From contig NZ_LQOX01000100.1 of assembly GCF_002102175.1 (NCBI RefSeq), forward strand, positions 21,263-85,262: DNA of 64,000 nucleotides, given 5' to 3'. Position 1 is the first letter of the stretch, and every line of letters starts with the position of its first letter. Of the stretch, positions 18,813 through 28,597 are shown one piece after another. The stretch is from Mycobacterium gastri (GTDB taxonomy: Bacteria; Actinomycetota; Actinomycetes; Mycobacteriales; Mycobacteriaceae). A program made the position numbers and the translations under genes. The notes beneath the pieces are model-generated. The model saw only the letters and a program-made list of their open reading frames with translations. It was not told the origin of the DNA and searched no databases.

Positions 18813-18977
18813 ATGGCCCACCCCAACACCGGCAACGACACACCCCCGGCCGTCGGGCTCAGTCCCGAAACCCCACCACCCCAGGAGACTTACCCCCGAC
18901 CTTCCGCTTTTCAGGCGGGCAGAATAGTCACTGACCTGCGGTTTATCTGCTTCTGCGCGTCATATGCGCCGCATTGA
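18813..18977 (+). CDS. small open frame running across the left att site
   Basis: ATG 18813 opens a 54-codon frame starting MAHPNTGNDTPPAVGLSPET, rich in Pro and Thr, which reads through the 23-bp att repeat and ends inside the element. The N-terminal part has GC-rich codon use and could be the start of a chromosomal gene cut by the integration. I do not recognise it. Confidence 0.3.
   Translation: MAHPNTGNDTPPAVGLSPETPPPQETYPRPSAFQAGRIVTDLRFICFCASYAPH
18896..18918. repeat. attL: left copy of the 23-bp core repeat
   Basis: Identical over 23 bases to 34638-34660 (anticodon arm to start of T arm of tRNA-Phe; core TTCCGCTTTTCAGGCGG). Identity ends sharply on both sides. To the left, the tRNA 3' end that the chromosome should have kept (T arm, acceptor, CCA) is not there. 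Confidence 0.85.
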
Positions 18978-19110
18978 GCTGCGCTGACGCATTCAGTCTG
19001 TCCGACGAACGGACATAAACCGGACACGGTGTTTGCACTCCCTATCAGGAGCTTCAGCGCTGCCGTTTGCGTTATGGGCAGCCTCGGGGCTCTAGGGAGC
19101 AGGCATCCCG

Positions 19111-20673
19111 ATGCCCAGAACCGACTCATCAGCGACCGTCTCGACACCGTCACTGGACGTCGCGACATCCGCCACTGAGCAGCTGTCATCGCGGCATGGT
19201 GTCGCTGGCGCCTCGGTTGGCGGGAGGTCGCGAGCGCCCGAGGCCGCCAGGCCGCAGGGCGGGAGAGCGACAGCGGTCGGCCGGACACCGACCGAGGCGC
19301 CGAGCCTTAGCCCGGCCGCGGCCGGCGGGCTTGTTATATGTGCCGAAAATGTCCGCGACTCGGTTGATGACGGTATCGCGACCGGCGAGCTGTGGGCGAT
19401 CGACGCATTGGGGCTGCGGTTCCCGAGTCCCGAAATGGTCGCCGCCGCCGCAGCGCTGTTCGAACCGGCGGCACCGTGGGCGTGCGGCCGTGGTCGTCGC
19501 CGCACCGAACGTGAATCCGGACGGTTTCGCATCACTGTGGGCCCCGGCGTAGTGCGACTCGGATGGACCAATCCCGTCCGGGTCGAGAAAGCAGCAGAGC
19601 GGGGCGTCGGTTGTCACCAACGTGACGTTGACGACGCGAAGCTGCAAGTCAAGGACGAGATCGCCCGCACAGCTGGCCACGATGATCGGGCCGTCGTGTC
19701 TTCGACACGACGGAGCAATTCAGCGACCGACCACCGCTGCACTGGCGCTGTCATCACCGAGTGGTCCCGCAAATCGCGGTCGGCAATGTGCCGCACCTTC
19801 GCCGAACTCGACTACAGCCCTCTCGTCGAGTCCGGCCGTGTCCCGGCCATGGTGACACTCACCTACCCCGGACACTGGGAGGTCGTCGCGCCCGATGGCG
19901 CCAGCGTCAAGCGGCACATGGTGTTGTGGCGCAAGCGCTTTCAACGTGAATACGGCGAGCCTGCTCGCTATATCTGGAAACTAGAGTTTCAGCGACGCGG
20001 CGCCCCGCACGTTCATCTCTGGATGGCTCCACCGATGTCACCGGGCCGCTCGGGCCGAGGGTTCGCCCAATGGCTATCCGAGACTTGGCCACAGATCGTC
20101 GACCACCCCGACTCGGTGCAGAAAGCTCGCCACCGACTCGCCGGAACCGCCATCGACGTGCGCAACGGACTGAAGGCCTGCGACCCTAAACGGCTGGCCA
20201 TCTACTTCACCAAGCACTCATCACCAAACCTGCACGGCGACAAGGAGTATCAACACATCGTTCCCGACCTGTGGCGGCAACCCGGACGCGGCCCCGGCAG
20301 ATTCTGGGGCGTGTACGGACTCAAGAAAGCCATCACCGTGGTCGAGGTCGCTCAGGATGCGTACCTCACGGCTCGCCGTATCGTCCGGCGCTGGTCGCGC
20401 AACCAAGCGGTGTACGGCGATTCGGGCAGCCGCTTCCCCACTTCGGTTGTGCCGCGCACGGCTACGCGCCTCGTCACCCGGATCGATCGCGACACCGGCG
20501 TTGTGGCGTGTCGGAGGGTTCGGCGACGGCGAACACTCTGCAATCAAGGCGGCCTTGCCGGCGGCTACGCGCTGGTCAACGACGGACCATCGTTCGCCTC
20601 CCAGCTCGCGACCGCCCTACTTGGTGCAGCTGTGACGGCTCGCCCGTCGCCTCAGCGCGGGATTTGTGTGTGA
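19111..20673 (+). CDS. rep: HUH-type replication initiator of the element (rolling-circle Rep)
   Basis: A 520-residue AICE/plasmid replication initiator. GAPHVHLWM contains the metal-binding HUH motif (H300-V-H302) and RLAIYFTKH supplies the catalytic Tyr (Y365) with Lys three residues on, as in rolling-circle relaxases/initiators. The first 180 residues are Ala/Pro/Arg-rich with no clear domain, so the true start may be further in. Rep nicks the element's origin to allow autonomous copies before transfer. Its stop overlaps a convergent gene by 22 bases. Confidence 0.82.
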   Translation: MPRTDSSATVSTPSLDVATSATEQLSSRHGVAGASVGGRSRAPEAARPQGGRATAVGRTPTEAPSLSPAAAGGLVICAENVRDSVDDGIATGELWAIDALGLRFPSPEMVAAAAALFEPAAPWACGRGRRRTERESGRFRITVGPGVVRLGWTNPVRVEKAAERGVGCHQRDVDDAKLQVKDEIARTAGHDDRAVVSSTRRSNSATDHRCTGAVITEWSRKSRSAMCRTFAELDYSPLVESGRVPAMVTLTYPGHWEVVAPDGASVKRHMVLWRKRFQREYGEPARYIWKLEFQRRGAPHVHLWMAPPMSPGRSGRGFAQWLSETWPQIVDHPDSVQKARHRLAGTAIDVRNGLKACDPKRLAIYFTKHSSPNLHGDKEYQHIVPDLWRQPGRGPGRFWGVYGLKKAITVVEVAQDAYLTARRIVRRWSRNQAVYGDSGSRFPTSVVPRTATRLVTRIDRDTGVVACRRVRRRRTLCNQGGLAGGYALVNDGPSFASQLATALLGAAVTARPSPQRGICV

Positions 20674-21050
20674 TTGCGCAGGACCTCGGTGGCTGCTTGC
20701 GCTGCTCCATTGGCCTCATGAAAAGCACGCTTGGCGCCATCGAACGCCTCCAATACCTCAAGCCAATGATCGAGGTCGATCATTGACCGGTCCAGCTTGC
20801 CCGACAGCGAGTGGACAATATCGGCGATATGCGAGCCCATGAATGCCAGCCGATTGACGATGTGATTGACCACCGCGGGATCGCTCACGCGGGTTCCGAA
20901 GTCATCGATATCGCTGGCCAACGTGCAGGTTTTCGAGTACAGGCGTTCGGATAGTGCGACAAACGGCGCCGCCTCGCCCCATCGCGCGAAGTCGGGCACA
21001 CCTGGTTCAAGCTCTCCGCTCGGAGCGGTGGGCCAGAGTTGTTTATCCAT
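20652..21050 (-). CDS. hypothetical helical protein
   Basis: 132 residues from ATG 21050 (MDKQLWPTAP), rich in helix formers (SHIADIVHSLSGKLDRSMID). A longer TTG start at 21191 adds a basic, less protein-like segment. A TACGGT box six bases before the ATG would suit a leaderless transcript. Convergent with rep. No family recognised. Confidence 0.55.
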   Translation of the reverse strand: MDKQLWPTAPSGELEPGVPDFARWGEAAPFVALSERLYSKTCTLASDIDDFGTRVSDPAVVNHIVNRLAFMGSHIADIVHSLSGKLDRSMIDLDHWLEVLEAFDGAKRAFHEANGAAQAATEVLRNHTQIPR

Positions 21051-21238
21051 GGTCCAACCGTATGGGCGCAAGTACGCATTTCGCGACGCCCGACGGCTTT
21101 CAATTTCCCGACGAGTGGATTCCCTGGTAACCCGGAGGGTGCTGCACTGCTCGGCATAGTTCAACCCGATCACTTTTCGTAACTTTCGCAACTCTGCTAC
21201 GATTAGTCGAGTTCCAGCGACGAGACGAAGGGAGACCC

Positions 21239-21742
21239 ATGAGCAACGCCTCCGCGGAGATTGTGAGCCCGGTTCCGGCCGATGCCGATGGGCTTGCCGA
21301 CGTCCTCAGCTTCATGGAGGCGCACGAGGCCCGGCATGGGACCTCTCCTGAGCCTGCCTTCTTCCTGTCCGGCGCGGGCGAGCACGATCGTGTCGAATTG
21401 ACCGAACAGCTTTACAAAGTCCTCAAGCGTGTCGCCCACGCCCTCAGCCACGGCCAGTCCATAAGTATCTTGACTCGCGATCGAGAAATCTCCACCCAGC
21501 AGGCCGCCGAGATACTCGGCCTGAGCCGCCCCACGGTAGTTCGCCTGATCGAGGACGGCGAGTTGCACGCGCACGTGCCCGGCGCTGTGCGTCGCAAGCT
21601 GCGGCTTGCCGATGTTCTCGCCTACCGCGAGGAGCTTCGTGCCCGGCGCAACCGGTTCATTACCGAGAGCTCGGCGGAGTTCGCGGATGCCGACGCCGAC
21701 GAGGTCGCCGAGTTACTCGCCGAGGCGAAACGTAAGCGTTAA
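21239..21742 (+). CDS. excisionase-type HTH protein, probable antitoxin of a PIN toxin
   Basis: 167 residues. The C-terminal half holds an AlpA/Xis-like HTH: STQQAAEILGLSRPTVVRLI, then EDGELHAHVPGAVRRKLRLA. Such proteins commonly form the antitoxin half of a toxin-antitoxin pair with a downstream PIN nuclease, and a broken PIN start lies right behind it (21773-21867). It should be a DNA-binding autoregulator; with the toxin gone it may be an orphan. The promoter region has TACGAT about 40 bases upstream. Confidence 0.75.
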   Translation: MSNASAEIVSPVPADADGLADVLSFMEAHEARHGTSPEPAFFLSGAGEHDRVELTEQLYKVLKRVAHALSHGQSISILTRDREISTQQAAEILGLSRPTVVRLIEDGELHAHVPGAVRRKLRLADVLAYREELRARRNRFITESSAEFADADADEVAELLAEAKRKR

Positions 21743-21772
21743 CCCGTCCGCGGCGTCCGAAAGACTCGCTCA

Positions 21773-21867
21773 CGTTATCGCGCTGTCATCGACACCTGTG
21801 ATCTCGTACCGAACCTTCAGCGTGACTTCCTGCTGCAGCTGGCCGCCGAGGAAGCTTTGGCGGTCAT
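21773..21867 (+). pseudogene. N-terminal remnant of a PIN-domain toxin
   Basis: The frame reads RYRAVIDTCDLVPNLQRDFL then LQLAAEEA and departs. VIDTCDLV is the first strand of a PIN ribonuclease with its active-site Asp, located as expected behind the HTH antitoxin. The other acidic residues are missing, so the toxin is dead. The break comes just before the AbiF module, so insertion of that module probably removed the rest. Confidence 0.65.
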
Positions 21868-21917
21868 GGGAGCGGATTCCTGGGCTGTCTGCTGTTCAGG
21901 CACACCCAGCCCACCCT

Positions 21918-21947
21918 TTGCGCAGTGTCGTCAGATTCGGCTATGCT
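21918..21947 (+). promoter_or_regulatory. promoter upstream of the AbiF hairpin RNA
   Basis: TTGCGC (21918-21923) and TATGCT (21942-21947) with an 18-base spacer form one of the best SigA-like promoters in the window. Transcription would start near 21954, about 68 bases before the AbiF start codon. Confidence 0.6.
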
Positions 21948-21953
21948 GGTCCC

Positions 21954-22011
21954 AATCGACCCCCTCCCAAGCCTCTCCACGATGCTCAAATGGGAGGGGC
22001 CTTTTCGTTCT
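21954..22011 (+). ncRNA. candidate small RNA preceding the AbiF-type protein
   Basis: Behind a good promoter lies CCCCTCCCA (21961-21969), a 21-base loop, and the perfect complement TGGGAGGGG (21991-21999), followed by CCTTTTCGTTCT. That is a complete promoter-RNA-terminator unit ending 11 bases before the Abi start. A conserved structured RNA (abiF motif) is known next to AbiF-family genes; whether this one matches its covariance model I cannot test. It could also be a leader attenuator. Confidence 0.5.
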
Positions 22012-22021
22012 GGGGTGCCTG

Positions 22022-22915
22022 TTGAAGCCGAGCCTGTCATGGGATGCACAGGTTGACCTGCTTGTGGAGCGGGGGCTCGTCATCGGTGATCGGGACGCGT
22101 GCGCGGCGTTCCTCGCAGCGCACAACTATTACCGTTTCTCCGGATACATGCGCTACTTCCAGAAGGCGCCGCACCGCGGCGACAACAGCTTCGAACCCGG
22201 CGTCTCGTTCGACGACATCCGCGCGATCTACGACGCCGACGAAGCGTTGCGGTCGGTATTGTCACATCGTCTCGGCCGAGCCGAAGTTCTTCTCCGCACC
22301 CACACCGCATACGTCATCGCGAATGATCACGGCCCGTGCGGCCGGTACCTCGAAGAAGACTTCTTCACCGACGCCACCAACTCGGACCCGACCGTCGAGT
22401 CGTGCTTGAAGGACATCGAGCGCAGCAGGGAACGCCACATCCTGCGCTACACGAGTGCCGGCGGCGGCACATCCGACTTCACTAGCCTGCCCGTCTGGTC
22501 GGCCGTCGAGGCGTTCTCGTTCGGCACGTTGTCTAAGTGCATCGAGCGAGGTGGCCAAGGGAGCGTGGCCGAGGCGGTCGCTAACAGTCTCGGCGTCGCC
22601 AAGGCCGGGTTCCCCTACCGCGTGCGAGCACTCGTTTACCTTCGCAACCGCTGCGCACACCACAGCAGGTTATGGAACCACTCCGTCATCGACGCCGGTC
22701 CTACACCGAACAACGTGCGCAGCAAGGCCAAGAGGAAAGCGGGGCAGTTCGAGCCCAGGTCAGTGCTCGACGTCATCGCCTCACTCGACGACATCCTCGT
22801 CCGTGGGAGGGCCGCCGAGCCCCTGCTGCCGGAACTACTCCAGCAGCACGACGTGAAGTCTGCGTTCTGGAAGGGCCTGGGTCACCCAGTCAACCCTCGC
22901 GATCGTGAAACGTAG
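22022..22915 (+). CDS. Abi_2 / AbiF-type abortive infection protein (HEPN)
   Basis: 297 residues from TTG 22022. It opens KPSLSWDAQVDLLVERGL and continues NYYRFSGYMRYFQ, both hallmark segments of the Abi_2 (AbiD/AbiF) family. R208-NRCA-H213 in YLRNRCAHHSRLWN is the HEPN ribonuclease Rx4-6H motif. These proteins stop phage growth, probably by cleaving RNA. The hairpin RNA directly upstream may restrain it, as in RNA-antitoxin systems. Intact length, so likely functional cargo of the element. Confidence 0.85.
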   Translation: MKPSLSWDAQVDLLVERGLVIGDRDACAAFLAAHNYYRFSGYMRYFQKAPHRGDNSFEPGVSFDDIRAIYDADEALRSVLSHRLGRAEVLLRTHTAYVIANDHGPCGRYLEEDFFTDATNSDPTVESCLKDIERSRERHILRYTSAGGGTSDFTSLPVWSAVEAFSFGTLSKCIERGGQGSVAEAVANSLGVAKAGFPYRVRALVYLRNRCAHHSRLWNHSVIDAGPTPNNVRSKAKRKAGQFEPRSVLDVIASLDDILVRGRAAEPLLPELLQQHDVKSAFWKGLGHPVNPRDRET

Positions 22916-23049
22916 CCACGAATCCCGAGCGCTGAAGGCGACGCGGGCGTGTTGTCCCCGGTTACGAAGACCCGCACACGAATCCGTCGCGAGGAGGACA
23001 CGTTTCCGCAATTGATGCTCTGGCTGTGCTGGTCTCGTAGGCTCGGCAA

Positions 23050-23731
23050 GTGAGTGCACAGAAGTTCGAGGGGGTTGTCGTGACTTCGCCGACCTTGCCG
23101 GCTGAGGTAGAGCGGTCAAGTCCAGGCAACGGGTGGCTGACCATGGTGAGGTGTTCACTCCGGCTTGGATGGTCGAAGCCATGCTCGACCTAGTCAAGGA
23201 GGAATCCGAGCGGATCGACTCCAGGGTGCTCGAACCTGCGTGCGGTGCCGGCAACTTTCTAATCCCCGTACTCGTCCGCAAACTCGCCACGGTCCAATAC
23301 CGGTACGGGAGGAACGAGTTCGAGAAGAGGCATCACGCCCTGTTCGCCCTGATGTGCACCTACGGCATAGAGCTGCTGCCGGACAACGCCCAAGACTGCC
23401 GGGACAAGCTGGCGTTTGTCTTCAACGGCTTCCTCGGCGTAGATACCAGCGACGAGTGGGCGCGATCCGCGCGAACCGTGCTTGCCGCGAATATCGTTCA
23501 GGGCGACGCGCTGACGATGAACGATCCCGCCGGACTGCCCATCGCGTTCCCCGAGTGGGGCTATCTCGGAAAGGGCAAGTTCCAGCGCCGGGACTTCCGT
23601 TACGACTCGCTCACCCAGCGCGCCTCGTTCGAGGGCACACTCTTCGGCGAGCTCGACCACGAAGACCTATTCACACCCGTCAAGACGTACCCGCTCATGA
23701 CCGTCGGCCAGATCGCCGAACAAGTGAACCT

Positions 23732-23735
<4 letters not shown>
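23050..23735 (+). CDS. DNA methyltransferase subunit of a restriction system (N-terminal frameshift)
   Basis: From GTG 23133 a 200-residue protein reads VADHGEVFTPAWMVEAMLDL with LEPACGAGNFLIPVL, the SAM-binding motif I of N6-adenine methylases, but no NPPY motif; it would be one half of a split enzyme. Homologous-looking N-terminal codons exist upstream in another frame (GTG 23050, TSPTLPAEVE) and join at about 23110 (AVKSRQRVADHGEV) by a one-base shift. The protein may still be made from GTG 23133 or be inactive. The second half that should follow is truncated. Confidence 0.65.
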
Positions 23736-25935
<2,200 letters not shown>

Positions 25936-26103
25936 GTACGACGCGCGGTTCGACTCGGCGGGCGCAGTAGACAAGCGGAATTCACCGCGGCGAGGCTGAC
26001 GGACCGCGTCTTCCCCCGTAGTTACGCTGCATTTGACGGGGTGGAGCACCGGGATGGCGCACTTCAATCCACCGCAAGTTCTGAACGTACGGGGCACGCT
26101 CTG

Positions 26104-27219
26104 GTGACGCGCAAGGAGGAACTGCGCAAGCAGGTGGACTACCCGTCGGACCCGCACACCCGCCTCAAGCATGCCTTCTACCGCCGGTACATCGCGTGCT
26201 GGATGGGCAAGGTTCTGCAGGGCAGGTGGGCCAAGCCGGGGACCATCATCGACGGGTTCGCTGGCTCAGGGATGTACTCCGATGGTCTCGACGGCAGCGC
26301 GATCATGATCGCGAAGTTGTTCCGCGACCACGTCTGCCGCCCGAACTTCCAGCCGCTTACCTATGTGACGAACGACTTGGACCCGCGCCGCTGCGAGGCC
26401 CTGCACGGGCGCATGAAAGCTCTTCCGGCAGACGACCGGATTCATCATGTAGCGGTCGGCCCGAAGAAGTTCGAGAACATCGTCGCCGCGGCGCGGAAGC
26501 AGCACGCGCCGGCAGGGACGCAGACACTGTGGATCATCGACCCCTACGGACTCAAGCAGATTCCGTGGTCCATCGTCGCGGAGATCGTGAAGGTCCCCAA
26601 GAACGACGCCGTGATCACGTTCATGGCCGACGAAGCTCACCGCTACCGCACCAACCCGGCGATGGTCTCAGTGATGAACGGCCTCTACGGCGACGCCGCC
26701 TGGAAGAACATTGAGGACGGTCTCAGCACAGCGCAGTCCAAGGCCGCGCTCGTTAGGCTCTATTGCGACAAGCTGGAAGCGCTCGGGTGCCACACCTCGT
26801 CGTTCGACGTCGACGTCGCTCGCCGGTACACCCGGTACTCGCTGATCTTCGCAACGCACCATCAGGCGGGTCTCGAATGCTGGAACTCCGCCAAGTGGTC
26901 TGCGGACCCCACCAGCGGCCGCGGGGCCAGCGCCGCCACAGCGTTTCAGCCGAGCCTGCTCGAACCCGACATTCAGCCCCTGATCGACGACTTTCGGAAG
27001 CGAGTCGGTGTTAACGACTTCACTGAGCTGGTCAACCAGGCGCAGATCCTCGGTCACACGGAAACTCACGTGCGCAGCGCGCTAGACGAGCTATTCCGAG
27101 AAGGTCTTGTAGTCCGGCTGTCTCCGGCCGAGGCTCCGAAGAAGGCCCCGTGGCCAGCGACGAGCCGTATCCGGATCTTCGAGGAAGGACCTGATGAAGG
27201 AGATGGCAGCGAGGCTTAG
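26104..27219 (+). CDS. tcmP: TcmP, three-Cys-motif partner protein
   Basis: 371 residues from GTG 26104 (an in-frame GTG at 26041 would add 21). Typical TcmP segments: TRLKHAFYRRYIACWMGKVL, IIDGFAGSGMYSDG (methyltransferase-like glycine loop), IIDPYGLKQIPW (a DPPG-like acidic motif) and a C-terminal winged-helix part. TcmP proteins are defined by genomic pairing with a three-Cys-motif protein (DUF5131/Gp37-Gp68), and exactly that gene lies convergent on the other strand with a four-base overlap. The biochemical role is unknown; the context is mobile and defence-like. Confidence 0.85.
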   Translation: MTRKEELRKQVDYPSDPHTRLKHAFYRRYIACWMGKVLQGRWAKPGTIIDGFAGSGMYSDGLDGSAIMIAKLFRDHVCRPNFQPLTYVTNDLDPRRCEALHGRMKALPADDRIHHVAVGPKKFENIVAAARKQHAPAGTQTLWIIDPYGLKQIPWSIVAEIVKVPKNDAVITFMADEAHRYRTNPAMVSVMNGLYGDAAWKNIEDGLSTAQSKAALVRLYCDKLEALGCHTSSFDVDVARRYTRYSLIFATHHQAGLECWNSAKWSADPTSGRGASAATAFQPSLLEPDIQPLIDDFRKRVGVNDFTELVNQAQILGHTETHVRSALDELFREGLVVRLSPAEAPKKAPWPATSRIRIFEEGPDEGDGSEA

Positions 27220-27962
27220 CCTGTTGCCGCGCCGGGCATCTCATCCCACAGCTGGCCGTCGAGTTCTCGCCCCGCGGCCTTCGGAGTTCGACCTCCCCAC
27301 TGCTTGAAGAAGAACGGCACCTCGGCGTCGGTGCACGCATCGCGGATGCCGCGGGCCCAGGACAGCTGCATCGGCCGGTACCGCGGCCCGCTCTCGCCAC
27401 CGGCGATCACCCAACCGATGCCAGTCAAGTCAATCCCGTCGAGCGGCCCCAGCAGCGGTTCACACGACAGGAACCGGACGGCGGCTGGCACCTCACGGAG
27501 ATGGTCGACTCGACTCAGGACATCCGAGCTCTCCACCGAAACCCCCATCCAGAGGTTCTCCGGCCAGTCCAGCTTGTCCGCCACGCGCCGCAGCCTCAGA
27601 CTCCGCTTCGTGAGCACCTGGTAGGTGTGCCGCGGAGTGTCACGGCAGACGTCAAACACGTCGCGGATGAAGTCGATCGGCACCTTCGCGTGGAACAGGT
27701 CGGACATCGAGTTGACGAACACCACACGCGAGTGACGCCACCGCCGCGGCTCGTCGAGGGCTTGTGGGTGGACCGTGACGCCGAAGCCGGGGCCGGAGGT
27801 GCGCTGGTCGCCGTCCTGCTGGTACTTCGCTGAGCCCATCGCCTTGAGCCGCTTGGCCAGGGTCATCGCGTAGCAGTGGTCACAGCCGGCGGAGACACGG
27901 TCGCAGCCGGTCACGGGGTTCCAGGTTGCCTCGGTCCACTCGATCGCCGAACGGTCCGCCAT
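27216..27962 (-). CDS. DUF5131 three-Cys-motif protein (phage Gp37/Gp68 family)
   Basis: 248 residues opening RSAIEWTEATWNPVTGC. Cys20, Cys27 and Cys30 in VTGCDRVSAGCDHCYA form the three-Cys motif of this radical-SAM-like family; FVNSMSDLFHAKVP, VLTKRSLRL, MGVSVES and ESGPRYRPM are further family blocks. It probably binds an iron-sulfur cluster. Found in phages and mobile islands with TcmP, its convergent partner here. Confidence 0.88.
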   Translation of the reverse strand: MADRSAIEWTEATWNPVTGCDRVSAGCDHCYAMTLAKRLKAMGSAKYQQDGDQRTSGPGFGVTVHPQALDEPRRWRHSRVVFVNSMSDLFHAKVPIDFIRDVFDVCRDTPRHTYQVLTKRSLRLRRVADKLDWPENLWMGVSVESSDVLSRVDHLREVPAAVRFLSCEPLLGPLDGIDLTGIGWVIAGGESGPRYRPMQLSWARGIRDACTDAEVPFFFKQWGGRTPKAAGRELDGQLWDEMPGAATG

Positions 27963-28167
27963 CGCATGCTCCCCTCAGCTGCGGCTTCTTGCTGCCGACG
28001 CCACTCTATGGTCAGGTACCGACGGGCCGCACGGGGCCACTGTTGCCGGTGTGTAGGAAGTGCCTCGCGCGCAGGTGTCGGCACTGTATTCGGAGAGGTT
28101 TCGCACCAGAAGGTGTGAGGGGCGCGTCCGTGTCTTTCAAACCTCAAGGAATCAGGAGAGCAAGGCC

Positions 28168-28299
28168 ATGGCGATCTGTGGCTACTGCAACCATCCCGGC
28201 TACCACGTCCAGTTCCTCCCACTGGGCGTTGCACCCTCCCAGCGGTGCGGGGACTGCCAGCGCTGCCACGAGGAACCGGACCGGCGCACAGACCGGTAG
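28168..28299 (+). CDS. 43-residue zinc-ribbon protein
   Basis: MAICGYCNHPGYHV and RCGDCQRCHEEPDR give Cys pairs CxxC and CxxCxxC flanking a short loop, a typical zinc knuckle. A good RBS (CAGGAGAG) precedes ATG 28168 and a palindromic terminator follows. Such peptides bind DNA, RNA or a partner protein. Function unknown. Confidence 0.65.
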   Translation: MAICGYCNHPGYHVQFLPLGVAPSQRCGDCQRCHEEPDRRTDR

Positions 28300-28313
28300 C
28301 TGAACGCGCTGAC

Positions 28314-28339
28314 CCCGGGACCGATCGATCGGCCCCGGG
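28314..28339 (+). terminator. palindromic terminator after the zinc-ribbon gene
   Basis: A near-perfect 26-base palindrome (CCCGGG, one mismatch, CCGATCGATCGG, mismatch, CCCGGG) 15 bases after the stop. Confidence 0.55.
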
Positions 28340-28400
28340 CTGAGCAGGCGGTCTTCGTCATGGCAACGGTTCTGCACCCCCGCCGCGTAGCGTCCGCGAC

Positions 28401-28589
28401 ATGAACCAGAAGAAGACGAACGGTACCGACCTCAAGACGGTGTTCACGGAGGTGGACCGTGCGGCGCGCTTACTCATGTACATGCTGGCCTCAGCCCTCG
28501 CCTCCGACTTCGATGACGCGCGGCGACTCGGATGCACAGACCTCCTGCTGATGACTACCAACATCGTCACCGGCGATCAACACCGCTGA
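28401..28589 (+). CDS. hypothetical 62-residue protein
   Basis: MNQKKTNGTDLKTVFTEVDR then an amphipathic helix LLMYMLASALASDFDDARRL. Composition is protein-like and it sits between the zinc-ribbon gene and a convergent hypothetical. No family recognised. Confidence 0.45.
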   Translation: MNQKKTNGTDLKTVFTEVDRAARLLMYMLASALASDFDDARRLGCTDLLLMTTNIVTGDQHR

Positions 28590-28597
28590 GCTCGGAC

